This document shows, piece by piece, positions 8,735-18,713 of a stretch of 64,000 nt of DNA. The translations under genes and the position numbers were made by a program. The stretch's first letter is position 1. Each line of letters begins with the position of its first letter. Location: positions 124,001-188,000 of the forward strand of contig CAXHNV010000001.1 of NCBI GenBank assembly GCA_964017965.1, written 5' to 3'. This DNA is from UBA2883 sp964017965. GTDB taxonomy: Bacteria; Cyanobacteriota; Vampirovibrionia; Gastranaerophilales; Gastranaerophilaceae. The notes under the pieces are model-generated. The model had not been told where the DNA came from. It saw only the letters and a list, made by a program, of their open reading frames with translations, and ran no database searches.

Positions 8735-10577
8735 CTGTTAACTTTTTAATGAGTTTTTCGTGTTTGTCAGCAAATTTAGAACCTCTTGCTCTAATTGCCA
8801 TAGCCAAAATTTCACCCAAATCAATCGGTTGAAGTTCCGCATAGTTGTTAGGCAGTCTCAAAGACCAGTTTGCATCGCCTGATGTACCCGGTCTATTATA
8901 AACATCCTCAATCATAAAGTAATCTGTAAAGAACATTTGGATGTTTCTTGCCTTAGAAGCAAACAGTTCAGAAAGTTTAACCTTTCTCAAGAACTCTGCG
9001 TCATTAGTAAGCTTAACAATCAAATCGTCTTGATTTTCAGCTTCAGCGTACAAATCTTCAACAAGATTCTTCACGTGTAAATAACCTTCGTGAGTGTTAA
9101 CCATAGCCTTTGCCCACATTGCGATAGGTTCGTTATCGTGAGTACCAACCATTGTCCAAACATTTTCTTCAATGTTTCTGCAACGGTAAGGGTGTTCAGG
9201 TTTTTCAGGTTTAACAAACTGGGTAAGTCTCATGCCTTGAAGCTTGAACTCTTTCATAACCGCTTCAACAGGAGTTGTCAAAGTACCCAAATCTTCACAA
9301 ACGATTGAGTTTTTGTTCAAACCACATTCTTTAGCTGCAGCGATAACGATTTTTTCTACTAGTTGACCGTATTTTTTAACCTGAGCTTTATCTAAAGTCT
9401 TGATATATTGTTCTTTATCAGGCTCAAGCGTATTGTCAACATCAGAAGATTTTGCAATAGCATACTTAGAAAGTTCCGGATGATTAGGTGAAGAATACAA
9501 TCTGCCTGCACCTTGCTCAACCATAGGTTTTTTACCTTTTTTATAAACCCAAGGGTCAATCAAACCAACGATATGGTCGATTCTTACACCGCCTTGATTT
9601 TCTTTGAACATCTTCTTGTAAAGCTCTTTCATAAGCTTTCCGCCTTCGCCTAATGAACCGTCTTCATTAAACATTTTTTCAGGATCCATAACAGGAAATC
9701 CCCATGCCTGACCGTCTTTTGAGAAGTAATCAGGAGGACAGCCTAAGCACCAACCGTCCATAAACAATGACTGATAAGCCCATGTGTCTCTGTCTGAGAA
9801 CGCTACCTGTCTATCTGCAATCATCTTGATATGTTTTTTAGAAGCATATTTCTTTGTTTCTTCCAACTGACGTTCAAGAACGAATTGACAGAACTTGTAG
9901 AAATCAATCTCATCAGCGTATTTTTCTTCTATTTCAGAGATTCTTTTTTCAGCTTGTGCTTTTTGTTCAGGTGTTTTTGTGTTCAATAAGTTCTTATCAA
10001 GCTCTGATTCCCAGATAGGCCAGTAATCGTTGCCGTTATCGATTGATAACGCTTCATATAAAGCGTCATTATTTAACCAAAACGCATTTTCTTTTTTGAA
10101 TTTTTCAAACTCTTTGTGTAATTTCTTCTGGTTTTTGAAATTATTCCAAGCTTCTTTTAAAGCTTCGTTTTGAGCTTTTACAACGTATGAATAACAAGTC
10201 TTGCCGTTGTTTTGCTCAGGGTTATTTTCAACAATTCTGTTGAAAGTTTCTTCTGAAAGAAGGTTGTACCAATCTTTTGTTGTCAGTTGTTTAAGGTCGA
10301 TAAACAACGGGTTACCTGAGAAGATTGTACTTGTATAAGGTGATGAATCAGAAGATTTTGTTTTACCTGCAGGTCCAAGTTGAAGCGCGTCGAAAAGTCC
10401 TTCTGAATAATCGATAACTTCTTTTGCAGCAGATGAGTTCATATTACCAAAACCGGTATCTTCACCGTATTTTGACGGAAAACTGCTGCCGTGCATAATA
10501 AGTACAAAATTGTCTTTACCTAAAACCTTAAGAGCCTCTCTTACAGTTTTTTTGTACTTTTTCAAATCGTGGACCAT
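8724..10577 (-). CDS. malQ: 4-alpha-glucanotransferase (GH77)
   Basis: The 617-residue enzyme transfers maltodextrin segments between alpha-1,4-glucans. The three GH77 catalytic acids are present: the nucleophile Asp in RIDHIVG, the acid/base Glu in CEDLG and the third Asp in GTHDNE. Family motifs SPYTSTIFSGNPLFIDL near the N terminus and DYFSKDGQAWGFPVMD are also clear. It is about 100 residues longer than E. coli-type or plant DPE1-type enzymes because of a Lys/Glu-rich helical insertion at about residues 125-235. An AAGGAG ribosome-binding site supports the start. Its stop overlaps the TPR/NHL gene by 11 bases. A role in glycogen or maltodextrin metabolism is inferred from the family. Confidence 0.93.
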   Translation of the reverse strand: MVHDLKKYKKTVREALKVLGKDNFVLIMHGSSFPSKYGEDTGFGNMNSSAAKEVIDYSEGLFDALQLGPAGKTKSSDSSPYTSTIFSGNPLFIDLKQLTTKDWYNLLSEETFNRIVENNPEQNNGKTCYSYVVKAQNEALKEAWNNFKNQKKLHKEFEKFKKENAFWLNNDALYEALSIDNGNDYWPIWESELDKNLLNTKTPEQKAQAEKRISEIEEKYADEIDFYKFCQFVLERQLEETKKYASKKHIKMIADRQVAFSDRDTWAYQSLFMDGWCLGCPPDYFSKDGQAWGFPVMDPEKMFNEDGSLGEGGKLMKELYKKMFKENQGGVRIDHIVGLIDPWVYKKGKKPMVEQGAGRLYSSPNHPELSKYAIAKSSDVDNTLEPDKEQYIKTLDKAQVKKYGQLVEKIVIAAAKECGLNKNSIVCEDLGTLTTPVEAVMKEFKLQGMRLTQFVKPEKPEHPYRCRNIEENVWTMVGTHDNEPIAMWAKAMVNTHEGYLHVKNLVEDLYAEAENQDDLIVKLTNDAEFLRKVKLSELFASKARNIQMFFTDYFMIEDVYNRPGTSGDANWSLRLPNNYAELQPIDLGEILAMAIRARGSKFADKHEKLIKKLTDEK

Positions 10578-10606
10578 ATTTTTTAACTCCTTATTAAACT
10601 ATAAAC

Positions 10607-10660
10607 ACTTTTCTTCAATCTATCATTGACAAAACAAGAATTCAAGAGGAATTAAAAAGA
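10607..10660 (-). promoter_or_regulatory. Probable malQ promoter region
   Basis: On the minus strand TTGAAT is separated by 17 bases from TAGATT, about 40 bases upstream of the malQ ATG. The -10 is a weak match and the call rests on spacing. Confidence 0.35.
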
Positions 10661-10674
10661 TTGTAACAAACAGC

Positions 10675-11979
10675 CTAGTAGCCGTTGCCCTCGTCCCAAA
10701 GAGATTCGTCATAGTGAACCAACTCTAAATGGTCTATAATAAGTGTATCACCGTTTTTTATACCTTTAGCTTTCAGTTCTTCAAACACGCCCATAGCTGT
10801 CATAATATGTTGCAGCCTGATTATTTGTTCAGGGTTACGCGCGTCGGTTACGCTTGCAAGACGTTTGATTTTGCCGCCTTGAACCATAAAGGTATTTTTA
10901 TCAAGTTTATATATTTCAAACGAGCTGTCATCGTTGTTGTATGCACCTTCATCGTCTTGAACGTGAACTTCGATTTCAGGACGTTCGATTTCGTCAACTT
11001 TTTGAGAGACAAAATACATAAGTTCGTCTATGTTTTGTTTTGTAGCTGCTGACATTGTGAAAATTTCTTTGTCCGGAAGATGTTCTTTAAACTCTTTAAC
11101 CACTTCTAGAACGTATTCTTCATCAGCCGCGTCGATTTTGTTTAAGACAACTATTTGATAACGGTTAGCGAGCTCTTCTGAGTGTTTTTTGAGCTCGTTA
11201 TTTATTATTTTAAAGTTCTCAAGCGGATTTTCCTGAGTGATATCGACTATGTGGATAAGGAACCGACATCGTTCTACGTGGCGCAAGAACTCATAACCAA
11301 GCCCTACACCTTCACTTGCGCCCTCAATCAAACCGGGGATATCTGCTATAACAAATCCGTCCCCGTTAGGTTTCTTCACTACACCAAGGTTTGGAGTAAG
11401 GGTTGTAAACGGATAGTCTGCGATTTTTGGTTTAGCTGAACTCACTACACTTATGAATGTTGATTTACCGGCGTTTGGCATACCTAAAAGACCGATATCG
11501 GATATCAGTTTAAGCTCTAATCCAACAAGTCTTTCAATACCGGGTTCACCGGGTTCACAGTACTGCGGAGCACGTTTGCGGGCGGTCGCGAATCTGGCGT
11601 TACCGCGTCCGCCGCGACCGCCTTTCGCTATCAGAACAGTCTGACCGACTTCTGTAAGGTTACCTATGACAGCACCGGTTTTGTCATCTGTTATGACCGT
11701 TCCAAGAGGAACTTTTATGTATAAATGTTTAGCACAACGACCGTGCATACCTTTGATACCGCCGTTTTCACCGTTTTGGGCTTTAAAAACAGAACGAAAT
11801 TTGAAGTCTAACAAAGTAGCTAATCCGTCGTCTGCTACAAGGTAGATGTCACCGCCGTTGCCACCGTCGCCGCCTGCGGGACCGCCTTTGTCAACATATT
11901 TTTCCCGGCGCCACGCTACCATACCGTTGCCGCCGCGACCTGAGACTAATTTAATTTTTGTATTATCTATAAATTGCAT
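10675..11979 (-). CDS. obgE: Obg-family GTPase
   Basis: The 434-residue protein has all three Obg domains. The glycine-rich Obg fold (residues 1-158) contains GRGGNGMVAWRREKYVDKGG. The G domain (about 159-330) shows the P-loop GMPNAGKSTF, DIPGLIEGA and the NKID specificity motif. The OCT domain sits at the C terminus (about 350-425). It binds the 50S subunit and acts in ribosome assembly and stress responses. A possible ribosome-binding site AAAGAGA lies upstream. It is divergent from tsaD across a 36-base gap with a near-symmetrical -10 region, so the two genes may share a bidirectional promoter. Confidence 0.97.
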   Translation of the reverse strand: MQFIDNTKIKLVSGRGGNGMVAWRREKYVDKGGPAGGDGGNGGDIYLVADDGLATLLDFKFRSVFKAQNGENGGIKGMHGRCAKHLYIKVPLGTVITDDKTGAVIGNLTEVGQTVLIAKGGRGGRGNARFATARKRAPQYCEPGEPGIERLVGLELKLISDIGLLGMPNAGKSTFISVVSSAKPKIADYPFTTLTPNLGVVKKPNGDGFVIADIPGLIEGASEGVGLGYEFLRHVERCRFLIHIVDITQENPLENFKIINNELKKHSEELANRYQIVVLNKIDAADEEYVLEVVKEFKEHLPDKEIFTMSAATKQNIDELMYFVSQKVDEIERPEIEVHVQDDEGAYNNDDSSFEIYKLDKNTFMVQGGKIKRLASVTDARNPEQIIRLQHIMTAMGVFEELKAKGIKNGDTLIIDHLELVHYDESLWDEGNGY

Positions 11980-12003
11980 TTTTAATTCTCTTTATTTTTG
12001 CTT

Positions 12004-12009
12004 TATAAT
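12004..12009 (+). promoter_or_regulatory. -10 box (TATAAT) of tsaD, overlapping an obg -10 on the other strand
   Basis: TATAAT ends six bases before the ATG at 12016 and no Shine-Dalgarno sequence exists. On the opposite strand the same bases read TATTAT/TATAAA, suitably placed for obg. The -35 region is weak on both strands. Confidence 0.5.
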
Positions 12010-12015
12010 AGTACT

Positions 12016-13047
12016 ATGAACAAGATTAAAAATACATTATTTAGTAACACACCCGTAACATTTGATGAAAACAGTTACATTATGGCTATCGAATCAAGCT
12101 GTGATGAAACTGCTTGTGCTATTGTTCAGGGTGGCAGAAAAGTAGTTTCAAACGTTGTAGCTTCACAGATAAAAACGCACGAACAGTTTGGGGGTGTAAT
12201 CCCTGAAATTGCGGCAAGAGAACATTTGGAAGCTATCAATGTTGTAATAGATAAAGCGTTTAAGGAAGCCAACCTTACACCTGATGATATGTCAGCGTTT
12301 GCGGGAACCGTAGGACCGGGGTTGGTAGGATGTCTGCTTGTCGGACTTAACGCTACAAAGACGCTTGCATTAGTTCACGATAAAGCGTTTATCGGGGTTA
12401 ACCACTTGAACGCACACGTAAGCGCTAACTTTATTGATACGGATTTAAAACCGCCGTTTATTGCGTTATTGGTTAGCGGCGGACATACACAGCTTATTGA
12501 CGTTAAGTCTTATTCCGAGCTTGAGATTATCGGTGAAACTATAGACGATGCCGTGGGTGAAGCGTATGACAAAGTTGCAAGATTGATTGGTTTACCTTAT
12601 CCGGGAGGTCCAAGACTTGATAAACTCGCTCAGGAAGGTAACCCGCACGCGTTTCAGCTGCCTGAGGCTAAGGTCGGAGAGTTTGATTTCAGCTTTAGCG
12701 GGCTAAAGACCGCGACTTCAAGACTTGTAAGGTCGTTTGAAGGTAAGGAGCTGCCTACAGCTGATATCTGCGCAAGTTTTCAAGAGTGTGTTTCTTCAAC
12801 ATTGTTGAAAAAAGTTAAAAAAGCATTAGAAGCAAAGGGTTATAATCAAGTTGTTATAGCAGGCGGTGTTGCAGCTAATTCAGAGATTAGACGTAAGATA
12901 TTTGAACTTGAAAAAGAAGGCTACAGGGTAAATGCACCTATTATGAAGTACTGTACTGATAACGCTTCTATGGTAGCAAGCTCAGCGTTCTTCTTTGACA
13001 ACACCTTTGACGATATCGATGTAGAAGTTTTCTCAAGGGTTAAATAG
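12016..13047 (+). CDS. tsaD: tRNA N6-threonylcarbamoyladenosine transferase
   Basis: The 343-residue protein is the TsaD (YgjD/Kae1) subunit. It installs threonylcarbamoyl on A37 of ANN-decoding tRNAs together with TsaB and TsaE. The ASKHA fold starts at IMAIESSCDETACAIV. The iron-binding histidine pair lies in NHLNAHVSANF, and ATP-binding glycines are in VSGGHTQLID and AGGVAANSEIR. I place the start at the ATG at 12016 rather than a TTG at 11998, because a TATAAT box ends six bases before it. About 20 residues precede the usual start, so the ATG at 12082 is a second candidate. mutS2 starts three bases after the stop. Confidence 0.95.
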   Translation: MNKIKNTLFSNTPVTFDENSYIMAIESSCDETACAIVQGGRKVVSNVVASQIKTHEQFGGVIPEIAAREHLEAINVVIDKAFKEANLTPDDMSAFAGTVGPGLVGCLLVGLNATKTLALVHDKAFIGVNHLNAHVSANFIDTDLKPPFIALLVSGGHTQLIDVKSYSELEIIGETIDDAVGEAYDKVARLIGLPYPGGPRLDKLAQEGNPHAFQLPEAKVGEFDFSFSGLKTATSRLVRSFEGKELPTADICASFQECVSSTLLKKVKKALEAKGYNQVVIAGGVAANSEIRRKIFELEKEGYRVNAPIMKYCTDNASMVASSAFFFDNTFDDIDVEVFSRVK

Positions 13048-13050
13048 ATT

Positions 13051-15414
13051 ATGGGCGGAATTTATCAGAAAACTCTTGAATCGCTTGAATACCCGAAAGT
13101 GCTTGAAGAACTTTCGAACTTCTCGCGATGTAACTACTCTAAAGAGCTCTGTCTCGATTTGAAACCCGAAAAAAATACCGAACTTATCCAAACCCTTTTG
13201 AACTACACAAAAGAATCGTTAAACATCCTTAATCAAGCTATGGATATCCCGCTGGAGTTCGTTATTGACCTAAAAAAAGTCGATTTCAGACCGGAATACT
13301 TTTCTGAAACGGAGTTGTTGGATTTTGCAAAAACACTCAGAAGCTCCCGTCTTGTAAAAAACTTCATCAGAGAAAATACAGAGCCGGATTCACTCTTATT
13401 CAACCTGTCTCAAAAACTCTTCGTTAATAAAGAGCTTGAAGACCGCATAACAGACACATTTGACGAAAACTACAATGTCCGCCATAACGCGACCCAAACA
13501 CTCTCAGGACTGTATTCTTCCTTAAAAGATACCGAAGACAGCCTGAAAGCAACCGTTACAAAGCTATTGAATACACCGGATTTTAACAAACACTTACAGG
13601 AACAAATCTACACAATCCGTGATGACAGAATAGTGTTTCAGGTAAAAGCACCTTCAAAAAACAAAATCGCAGGTATAGTACACGATGTGTCATCTACAAA
13701 CAGAACATTCTACATCGAACCAAACCAGATAGTACCCCTCAACAACAAAATTCGCGAGGTCAAATCAAAAATCCACGGCGAAATAATAAGTATACTCACA
13801 AACCTTTCACGTGATATAAAATCAGATATCGAAGAGATTAAAAACTCAATAACAATCTTAGGCGAGATAGATTTTCATTTCACAAAAGCCCGCTATGCCG
13901 TGAAAACTCAGGCAATTGAGCCAATATTAGAAGAAAAAAAGATTGTCAAAATCGACAGAATGCGACATCCGTTACTGATTGGAAGGGTTGAAACCCTTGT
14001 TGCAAACGATTTTTCTATCGGTAAAGATTACCATTCCGTACTAATAACCGGGTCAAACACAGGCGGCAAAACCGTTGCTATGAAAACAATCGGGCTGTTT
14101 TTATTGATGACAAATTCCGGTATGTTCTTACCGTGTGCGGAAGCTCATATCTACCCGTTCAAATCAGTCTTTGCAGACATCGGCGACTCTCAAAACATCC
14201 TGCAAAACCTATCAACGTTCTCATCTCACATGACAAACATAATTGATATCCTGAACCAATCGAACTCCGACAGCTTTGTCCTGATAGATGAACTCTGCGC
14301 AGGAACCGATCCAGTAGAAGGCGCAGTGCTTGCGGAAGTAATTCTTAAAAGACTAAAAAAACTCTCCGTAAACTCGGTTATAACAACCCACTACGGCGAA
14401 CTCAAGTCACTAGAATACTCTGACCCGTATTTCAAAAACGCAAGCGTAGAGTTTGATACCCAAACACTTCGTCCGACCTACAACCTCGTAATCGGTATTC
14501 CGGGGTTGAGCAACGCTATAGCGGTTTCTTCAAACTTAGGGCTCGATAAAAGCCTTATTAAACAGGCGCAGGATATTCTTTATAAACAAAAAGATATCTC
14601 GCTTGAAGTGGTAGAAAAGCTTCAAGACACCCACCAACAGCTTACCCAAAACCTTAAAACAGCGGAAGAAACAAAAGAAGAAGCCCAATCGCTTAAAAAG
14701 AAATACGAAAAAGAAGTAACAGAACTCAAAAAATCGAAAAACAAAACCATAAAACATATCAAAAGCCGATTCGACAGCGAACTTGATGAAGCGAAAGCAG
14801 AAATTAAAGACATCTTAAACGAGCTCAGAAAAAACAAATCAGAAAAAATAGCGCGCCGGTCTTATGCAAGGCTTGCTAAGCTTGAATCCAAGTTCCGCGG
14901 GGATTTGAACGAGCTTGAAGAACACGAAAAATATGAAGAAATCAACTGGGATGAAGCAAAAATCCACGATATTTTCATCGTAAAAGAAATTCATCAGGAG
15001 GTTGAATTACTTTCTCTACCTGATAAAAGCAAAAACGTGTTTGTTATGATGGGCAACATCAAGACCAAAATTAAACAAGACAAGCTCGCGATGTATAACA
15101 AATCACTGATACGAAAACCTGTCTTCAAACCTGCAAAACCAAGCGGGAACATAGAGCTCAAGCGGTATTCAATGTCAAATACGCTTGATTTACGCGGTTA
15201 TACTGTAGAAGACGCGCTCGATGAACTGGAAGCGTTCCTTGATAAAGCGTCGTTAGTGAACCTGACCCCTGTTTCAATAATCCACGGTCACGGAACAGGC
15301 GCGCTAAAATCAGCTGTTCGCGAGTTTCTATCAACATCACCTTATGTAGCAAAATACCGTGCCGGTGAGAACACAGAAGGCGGCGACGGCGTGAGTGTGG
15401 TGGATATAAATTAG
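13051..15414 (+). CDS. mutS2: MutS2-family endonuclease/ATPase
   Basis: The 787-residue protein has the MutS core without a mismatch-recognition domain. The ATPase domain (about 300-510) shows Walker A GSNTGGKTVAMK and Walker B LIDELCAGTDP. A long charged coiled coil (about 515-640) and a KOW-like linker follow. The C-terminal Smr nuclease domain (about 712-787) has LDLRG and HGHGTG. MutS2 suppresses recombination and acts on stalled or collided ribosomes in other bacteria. The full Smr motif argues that this copy is active. It has no clear ribosome-binding site and lies three bases after tsaD, suggesting translational coupling. Confidence 0.95.
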   Translation: MGGIYQKTLESLEYPKVLEELSNFSRCNYSKELCLDLKPEKNTELIQTLLNYTKESLNILNQAMDIPLEFVIDLKKVDFRPEYFSETELLDFAKTLRSSRLVKNFIRENTEPDSLLFNLSQKLFVNKELEDRITDTFDENYNVRHNATQTLSGLYSSLKDTEDSLKATVTKLLNTPDFNKHLQEQIYTIRDDRIVFQVKAPSKNKIAGIVHDVSSTNRTFYIEPNQIVPLNNKIREVKSKIHGEIISILTNLSRDIKSDIEEIKNSITILGEIDFHFTKARYAVKTQAIEPILEEKKIVKIDRMRHPLLIGRVETLVANDFSIGKDYHSVLITGSNTGGKTVAMKTIGLFLLMTNSGMFLPCAEAHIYPFKSVFADIGDSQNILQNLSTFSSHMTNIIDILNQSNSDSFVLIDELCAGTDPVEGAVLAEVILKRLKKLSVNSVITTHYGELKSLEYSDPYFKNASVEFDTQTLRPTYNLVIGIPGLSNAIAVSSNLGLDKSLIKQAQDILYKQKDISLEVVEKLQDTHQQLTQNLKTAEETKEEAQSLKKKYEKEVTELKKSKNKTIKHIKSRFDSELDEAKAEIKDILNELRKNKSEKIARRSYARLAKLESKFRGDLNELEEHEKYEEINWDEAKIHDIFIVKEIHQEVELLSLPDKSKNVFVMMGNIKTKIKQDKLAMYNKSLIRKPVFKPAKPSGNIELKRYSMSNTLDLRGYTVEDALDELEAFLDKASLVNLTPVSIIHGHGTGALKSAVREFLSTSPYVAKYRAGENTEGGDGVSVVDIN

Positions 15415-15425
15415 GAGCCGCCGCC

Positions 15426-16376
15426 ATGGATAATAAGATAACTGTTAAGGTTTTAGATTGCACACTACGTGACGGCGGATACGTTAACAACTGGGAGTTT
15501 GGCACTGAAAATATTGAACAAATAATCTCGCACCTTTCTAATGCAGGGCTTGATTATATTGAATGCGGGTTTTTAAAAAACACAGACTATGCCCCGAACA
15601 CAACAATATTTACTAACCCTAATCAACTGCCCGCAATGAAGAACCTTTGTCTTATGGTAAACTACCCGACAGAAATCATGCCGGAACCAAGTGACATAAT
15701 CTTACGTGTAGCGTTCAAGAAACAAGACCTTCAAAATGCGATTACATACTGTAAAAAACTAAAAGAGCGTGGTCACAAAATTTTCATCAACCCTATGGTT
15801 ACAGATAGCTACATAGAGACTGAGTTAATAGAGTTAATCAAAGAAGTAAATAAGATTAAGCCAATTGCTCTCACTATAGCAGATACAATAGGTGAGATGA
15901 CAACAGATGATATTGAGACCCTGTTCAAAACAATCGACTCTCGTTTACACAAAGATATCGCGTTATGTTTTCATTCCCACAACAACATACAGATGTCGTT
16001 CACAAACGCAAAAACACTAATCGAGCTTTGCAAGACAAGAGATTTAATCATTGATTCCAGCATATTCGGTATGGGAAGAGGGGCAGGTAACCTATGCACT
16101 GAACTTATTGCCAAACATTTAGGCAAATATAGTATGTCTGAGATAATGAAGGTTTCACGAGATTATATAATGCCAATTTACGAAAAACATCCGTGGGGTT
16201 GTTCAGCCGAGAGTTATCTTGCGGCAATAAACCATTGTCATCCAAACTATGCAAAGTTTTTAGCAGAAAAAAACTTTTCAGCAAAAGAGATGAACAGAAT
16301 TTTTCAATCAATCCCCGATGACAAAAAAACGGTATTCGATAAAGAACTAATCGAAACCCTGATTAAACACGTATAA
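15426..16376 (+). CDS. HMGL-like aldolase-domain protein
   Basis: The 316-residue protein is a TIM-barrel of the HMG-CoA lyase/DmpG-like family. It begins with the signature VLDCTLRDGGYVNNW, whose D-x-x-L-R-D-G-G carries the metal ligand and catalytic arginine. It later has CFHSHNN with the metal-binding histidines and a GMGRGAGNL loop. DmpG/4-hydroxy-2-oxovalerate aldolases are similar but lack the NNW context; relatives with that context occur in surface-polysaccharide regions of other bacteria. Substrate is unknown. A TAGGAG ribosome-binding site precedes the ATG. It follows mutS2 by 11 bases and overlaps the convergent recJ by 14 bases. Confidence 0.75.
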   Translation: MDNKITVKVLDCTLRDGGYVNNWEFGTENIEQIISHLSNAGLDYIECGFLKNTDYAPNTTIFTNPNQLPAMKNLCLMVNYPTEIMPEPSDIILRVAFKKQDLQNAITYCKKLKERGHKIFINPMVTDSYIETELIELIKEVNKIKPIALTIADTIGEMTTDDIETLFKTIDSRLHKDIALCFHSHNNIQMSFTNAKTLIELCKTRDLIIDSSIFGMGRGAGNLCTELIAKHLGKYSMSEIMKVSRDYIMPIYEKHPWGCSAESYLAAINHCHPNYAKFLAEKNFSAKEMNRIFQSIPDDKKTVFDKELIETLIKHV

Positions 16377-18711
16377 TCTTTTCAAGTTCGCCGTTCATAA
16401 ACTCTTGCTGCAGTTCAACAACCTCGGCTAACATATCTGTGAAATCCTGATAGCTGTCGCTATTTTCACATCGTTCTGTAGTAATATTCTTAGCCTCAAT
16501 AATAAAAAACTCTTCATCACGGTCTTTTATCACAATAGAACCGTTATCCTCAAACACCTGCAACAACAGCTCAACCATATAATTGGTAATGCCCAAAAAA
16601 CAAGCACAACCGTTTAAATCAAACTTTCCGCCCCTTGAGTTACAAACATACTTAACCATACCCGCAAATGTCTTGATATAATTAAATCTCTGAACCTCAT
16701 CAACATCGTATTTCATAAAATGAACCCTTGAAGGTGATGACTTAGAGATAACTTCAGCCATAATCTCAGCACTCGGCGGATAATCAAAGAACATTACCCC
16801 GTCGCTTGCAGAAATATTATTCCTGTTAACAATCCGTTTAAAAATCTCAGGGTAAGCTTTCAACCGCTCAATGACATAATTCTTCTCCGCAAACACAGAA
16901 AACTCAAACTTAGTAGCAGCAAGATACCCGTTAACCTTATCCAAAATATCGGTCTTACGTCTGTCATCGTGCATAATTATATTGTTCTGATTCTCCTCTT
17001 CCACCAACGAATCGGAATGTACATCCTTAATAATCAACTGCAGACTAACGTTACCGTTAAACACATTTATCTGAGGAGCAAACGCAATATCTAAACTAGC
17101 GCCGTTTTCAAGCCCGATATCACCCTTAGACCACCATATAGCATCAAACGGCATACCGTCTTTTTCCACAACAAGCTTCAAATGCTCTTTATTAGCACCC
17201 ATTAACTTTTTCTGTCTCAAAGTAAAACCCTTAACCGCAAACGTCGGCGACGGATTAGAAGCACCAAAAGGTTCCAACCTAGCAACATCTTTAACCAAAT
17301 CCTCTGTAATATCCTCAGCCGTAATCTCTAAATCAACATCCAAAACCGGTACAATCTTCTTATTATTCATCTGCTGATTGAAAGATTCCAAAAGCGATTT
17401 TTTAACCGATTCAAACGAATATTTTTCAGGCGTAAACGACAATCCCGCAGCAAGAGCGTGACCGCCAAACCCGTCCAGCTTCTCAGCAACGTTAGAGATA
17501 ATCTCATAAAGGTTCAACTCAGCACAGCCGTTAACCCCTCTGGCAGAACACCTTATCTGGTTACTATCCTCTGAATACATCATCAAAAACGCAGGCTTAC
17601 CGTATTTTTCAACAAGCTTAGAAGCCACAATCCCGATAATTCCCACATGCCAGTCCTTCTTGAACAAAACCAACATCCCGTCACGGTTATTTTTAGCCAT
17701 AGCGTCAGCTTCCAAAAATATCTCGTTACAAAGCTCCTGTCTAATCCGATTAAAGTTATTCAGCGCCATAACAGAGACCTCAATCTCCTGTCTGTTCTCG
17801 CTAATCAATACCTTAACCGCATCTCCTACAGAATCCAGTCTTCCGCAAGCGTTAATCCTCGGAGCAACCCCGAAAGCTATCTGTTCAGCTGTTATCCCGT
17901 CTTCAATATTATTATGTCCCGCAGTCTCCAACAGTCGTTTCAAACCATAATGTCTGCCGCCCTTTATCAAATCAAGACCCTTGAGCACATAATACCTGTT
18001 CTCGCCAATCAATGGCACAATATCCGCAATCGTACCCACAGCAACATACGGCAGAATCTCTAAAGAATAATCCAGCTTGTCATAATGCTCAAGCACCCCG
18101 AGCGCAAGCTTAAACGCAACCCCGACACCAGCTAATGCACTCAAATACCTTATCTCACGCGTAGATAAACTCTCATCCAACGAATTAGGCGACTTAGGGT
18201 TAATAATAGCAAACGCCTCAGGCAACACCTCCGGTGCTTCGTGGTGGTCAGTTATAATAATATCTTTCTTAAAACTATTGATAAAAGCAACTTCTTCAAC
18301 GTTACTAATCCCGCAATCCACAGTAATAATAAGTTTTGGTTTAACCTTAACCATTAGTTTTACAAGTGACTCCGTTGAAAGTCCGTGACCCTCATTTTCT
18401 CTTGTCGGGATATAATACTCAACATCAGCTCCCAAATGAGTGAGTGTTTTCATCAGCAAAGAAGTCGACGTAACCCCGTCCGCATCAAAGTCGCCATAGA
18501 TAAGAATCTTTTCAGAGTTATCAATCGCCTTAGCAATCCTTTCAACCGATTTTTTCATATCACAAAAAGCGTTCGGATGAGTCAAAGTCAAAGAATACGG
18601 GTCTAAAAAAGTCTCCGTTTCATCAACCCCGACCCCGCGCACAGATAAAAGCCGCTCTATAAGCGACTTTTTATCATCTGTATTATGTATCCTCCACTCC
18701 TTCTGTGCCAT
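16363..18711 (-). CDS. recJ: Single-stranded-DNA-specific exonuclease RecJ
   Basis: The 782-residue protein is a 5'-3' exonuclease on single-stranded DNA, used in repair and recombination. The DHH phosphoesterase motifs are all present: YGDFDADGVTSTSLL, the VDCGIS segment, TDHHEAP, and a DHHA1 region with GGHALAAGLSF. An OB-like domain follows (about 460-575). A C-terminal extension of about 200 residues makes it longer than E. coli RecJ (577), as in Firmicutes-type enzymes. It begins directly after ctpA (stop and ATG two bases apart) with no good ribosome-binding site, so it is probably translated by coupling from ctpA. Confidence 0.95.
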   Translation of the reverse strand: MAQKEWRIHNTDDKKSLIERLLSVRGVGVDETETFLDPYSLTLTHPNAFCDMKKSVERIAKAIDNSEKILIYGDFDADGVTSTSLLMKTLTHLGADVEYYIPTRENEGHGLSTESLVKLMVKVKPKLIITVDCGISNVEEVAFINSFKKDIIITDHHEAPEVLPEAFAIINPKSPNSLDESLSTREIRYLSALAGVGVAFKLALGVLEHYDKLDYSLEILPYVAVGTIADIVPLIGENRYYVLKGLDLIKGGRHYGLKRLLETAGHNNIEDGITAEQIAFGVAPRINACGRLDSVGDAVKVLISENRQEIEVSVMALNNFNRIRQELCNEIFLEADAMAKNNRDGMLVLFKKDWHVGIIGIVASKLVEKYGKPAFLMMYSEDSNQIRCSARGVNGCAELNLYEIISNVAEKLDGFGGHALAAGLSFTPEKYSFESVKKSLLESFNQQMNNKKIVPVLDVDLEITAEDITEDLVKDVARLEPFGASNPSPTFAVKGFTLRQKKLMGANKEHLKLVVEKDGMPFDAIWWSKGDIGLENGASLDIAFAPQINVFNGNVSLQLIIKDVHSDSLVEEENQNNIIMHDDRRKTDILDKVNGYLAATKFEFSVFAEKNYVIERLKAYPEIFKRIVNRNNISASDGVMFFDYPPSAEIMAEVISKSSPSRVHFMKYDVDEVQRFNYIKTFAGMVKYVCNSRGGKFDLNGCACFLGITNYMVELLLQVFEDNGSIVIKDRDEEFFIIEAKNITTERCENSDSYQDFTDMLAEVVELQQEFMNGELEKIIRV

Positions 18712-18713
18712 TA

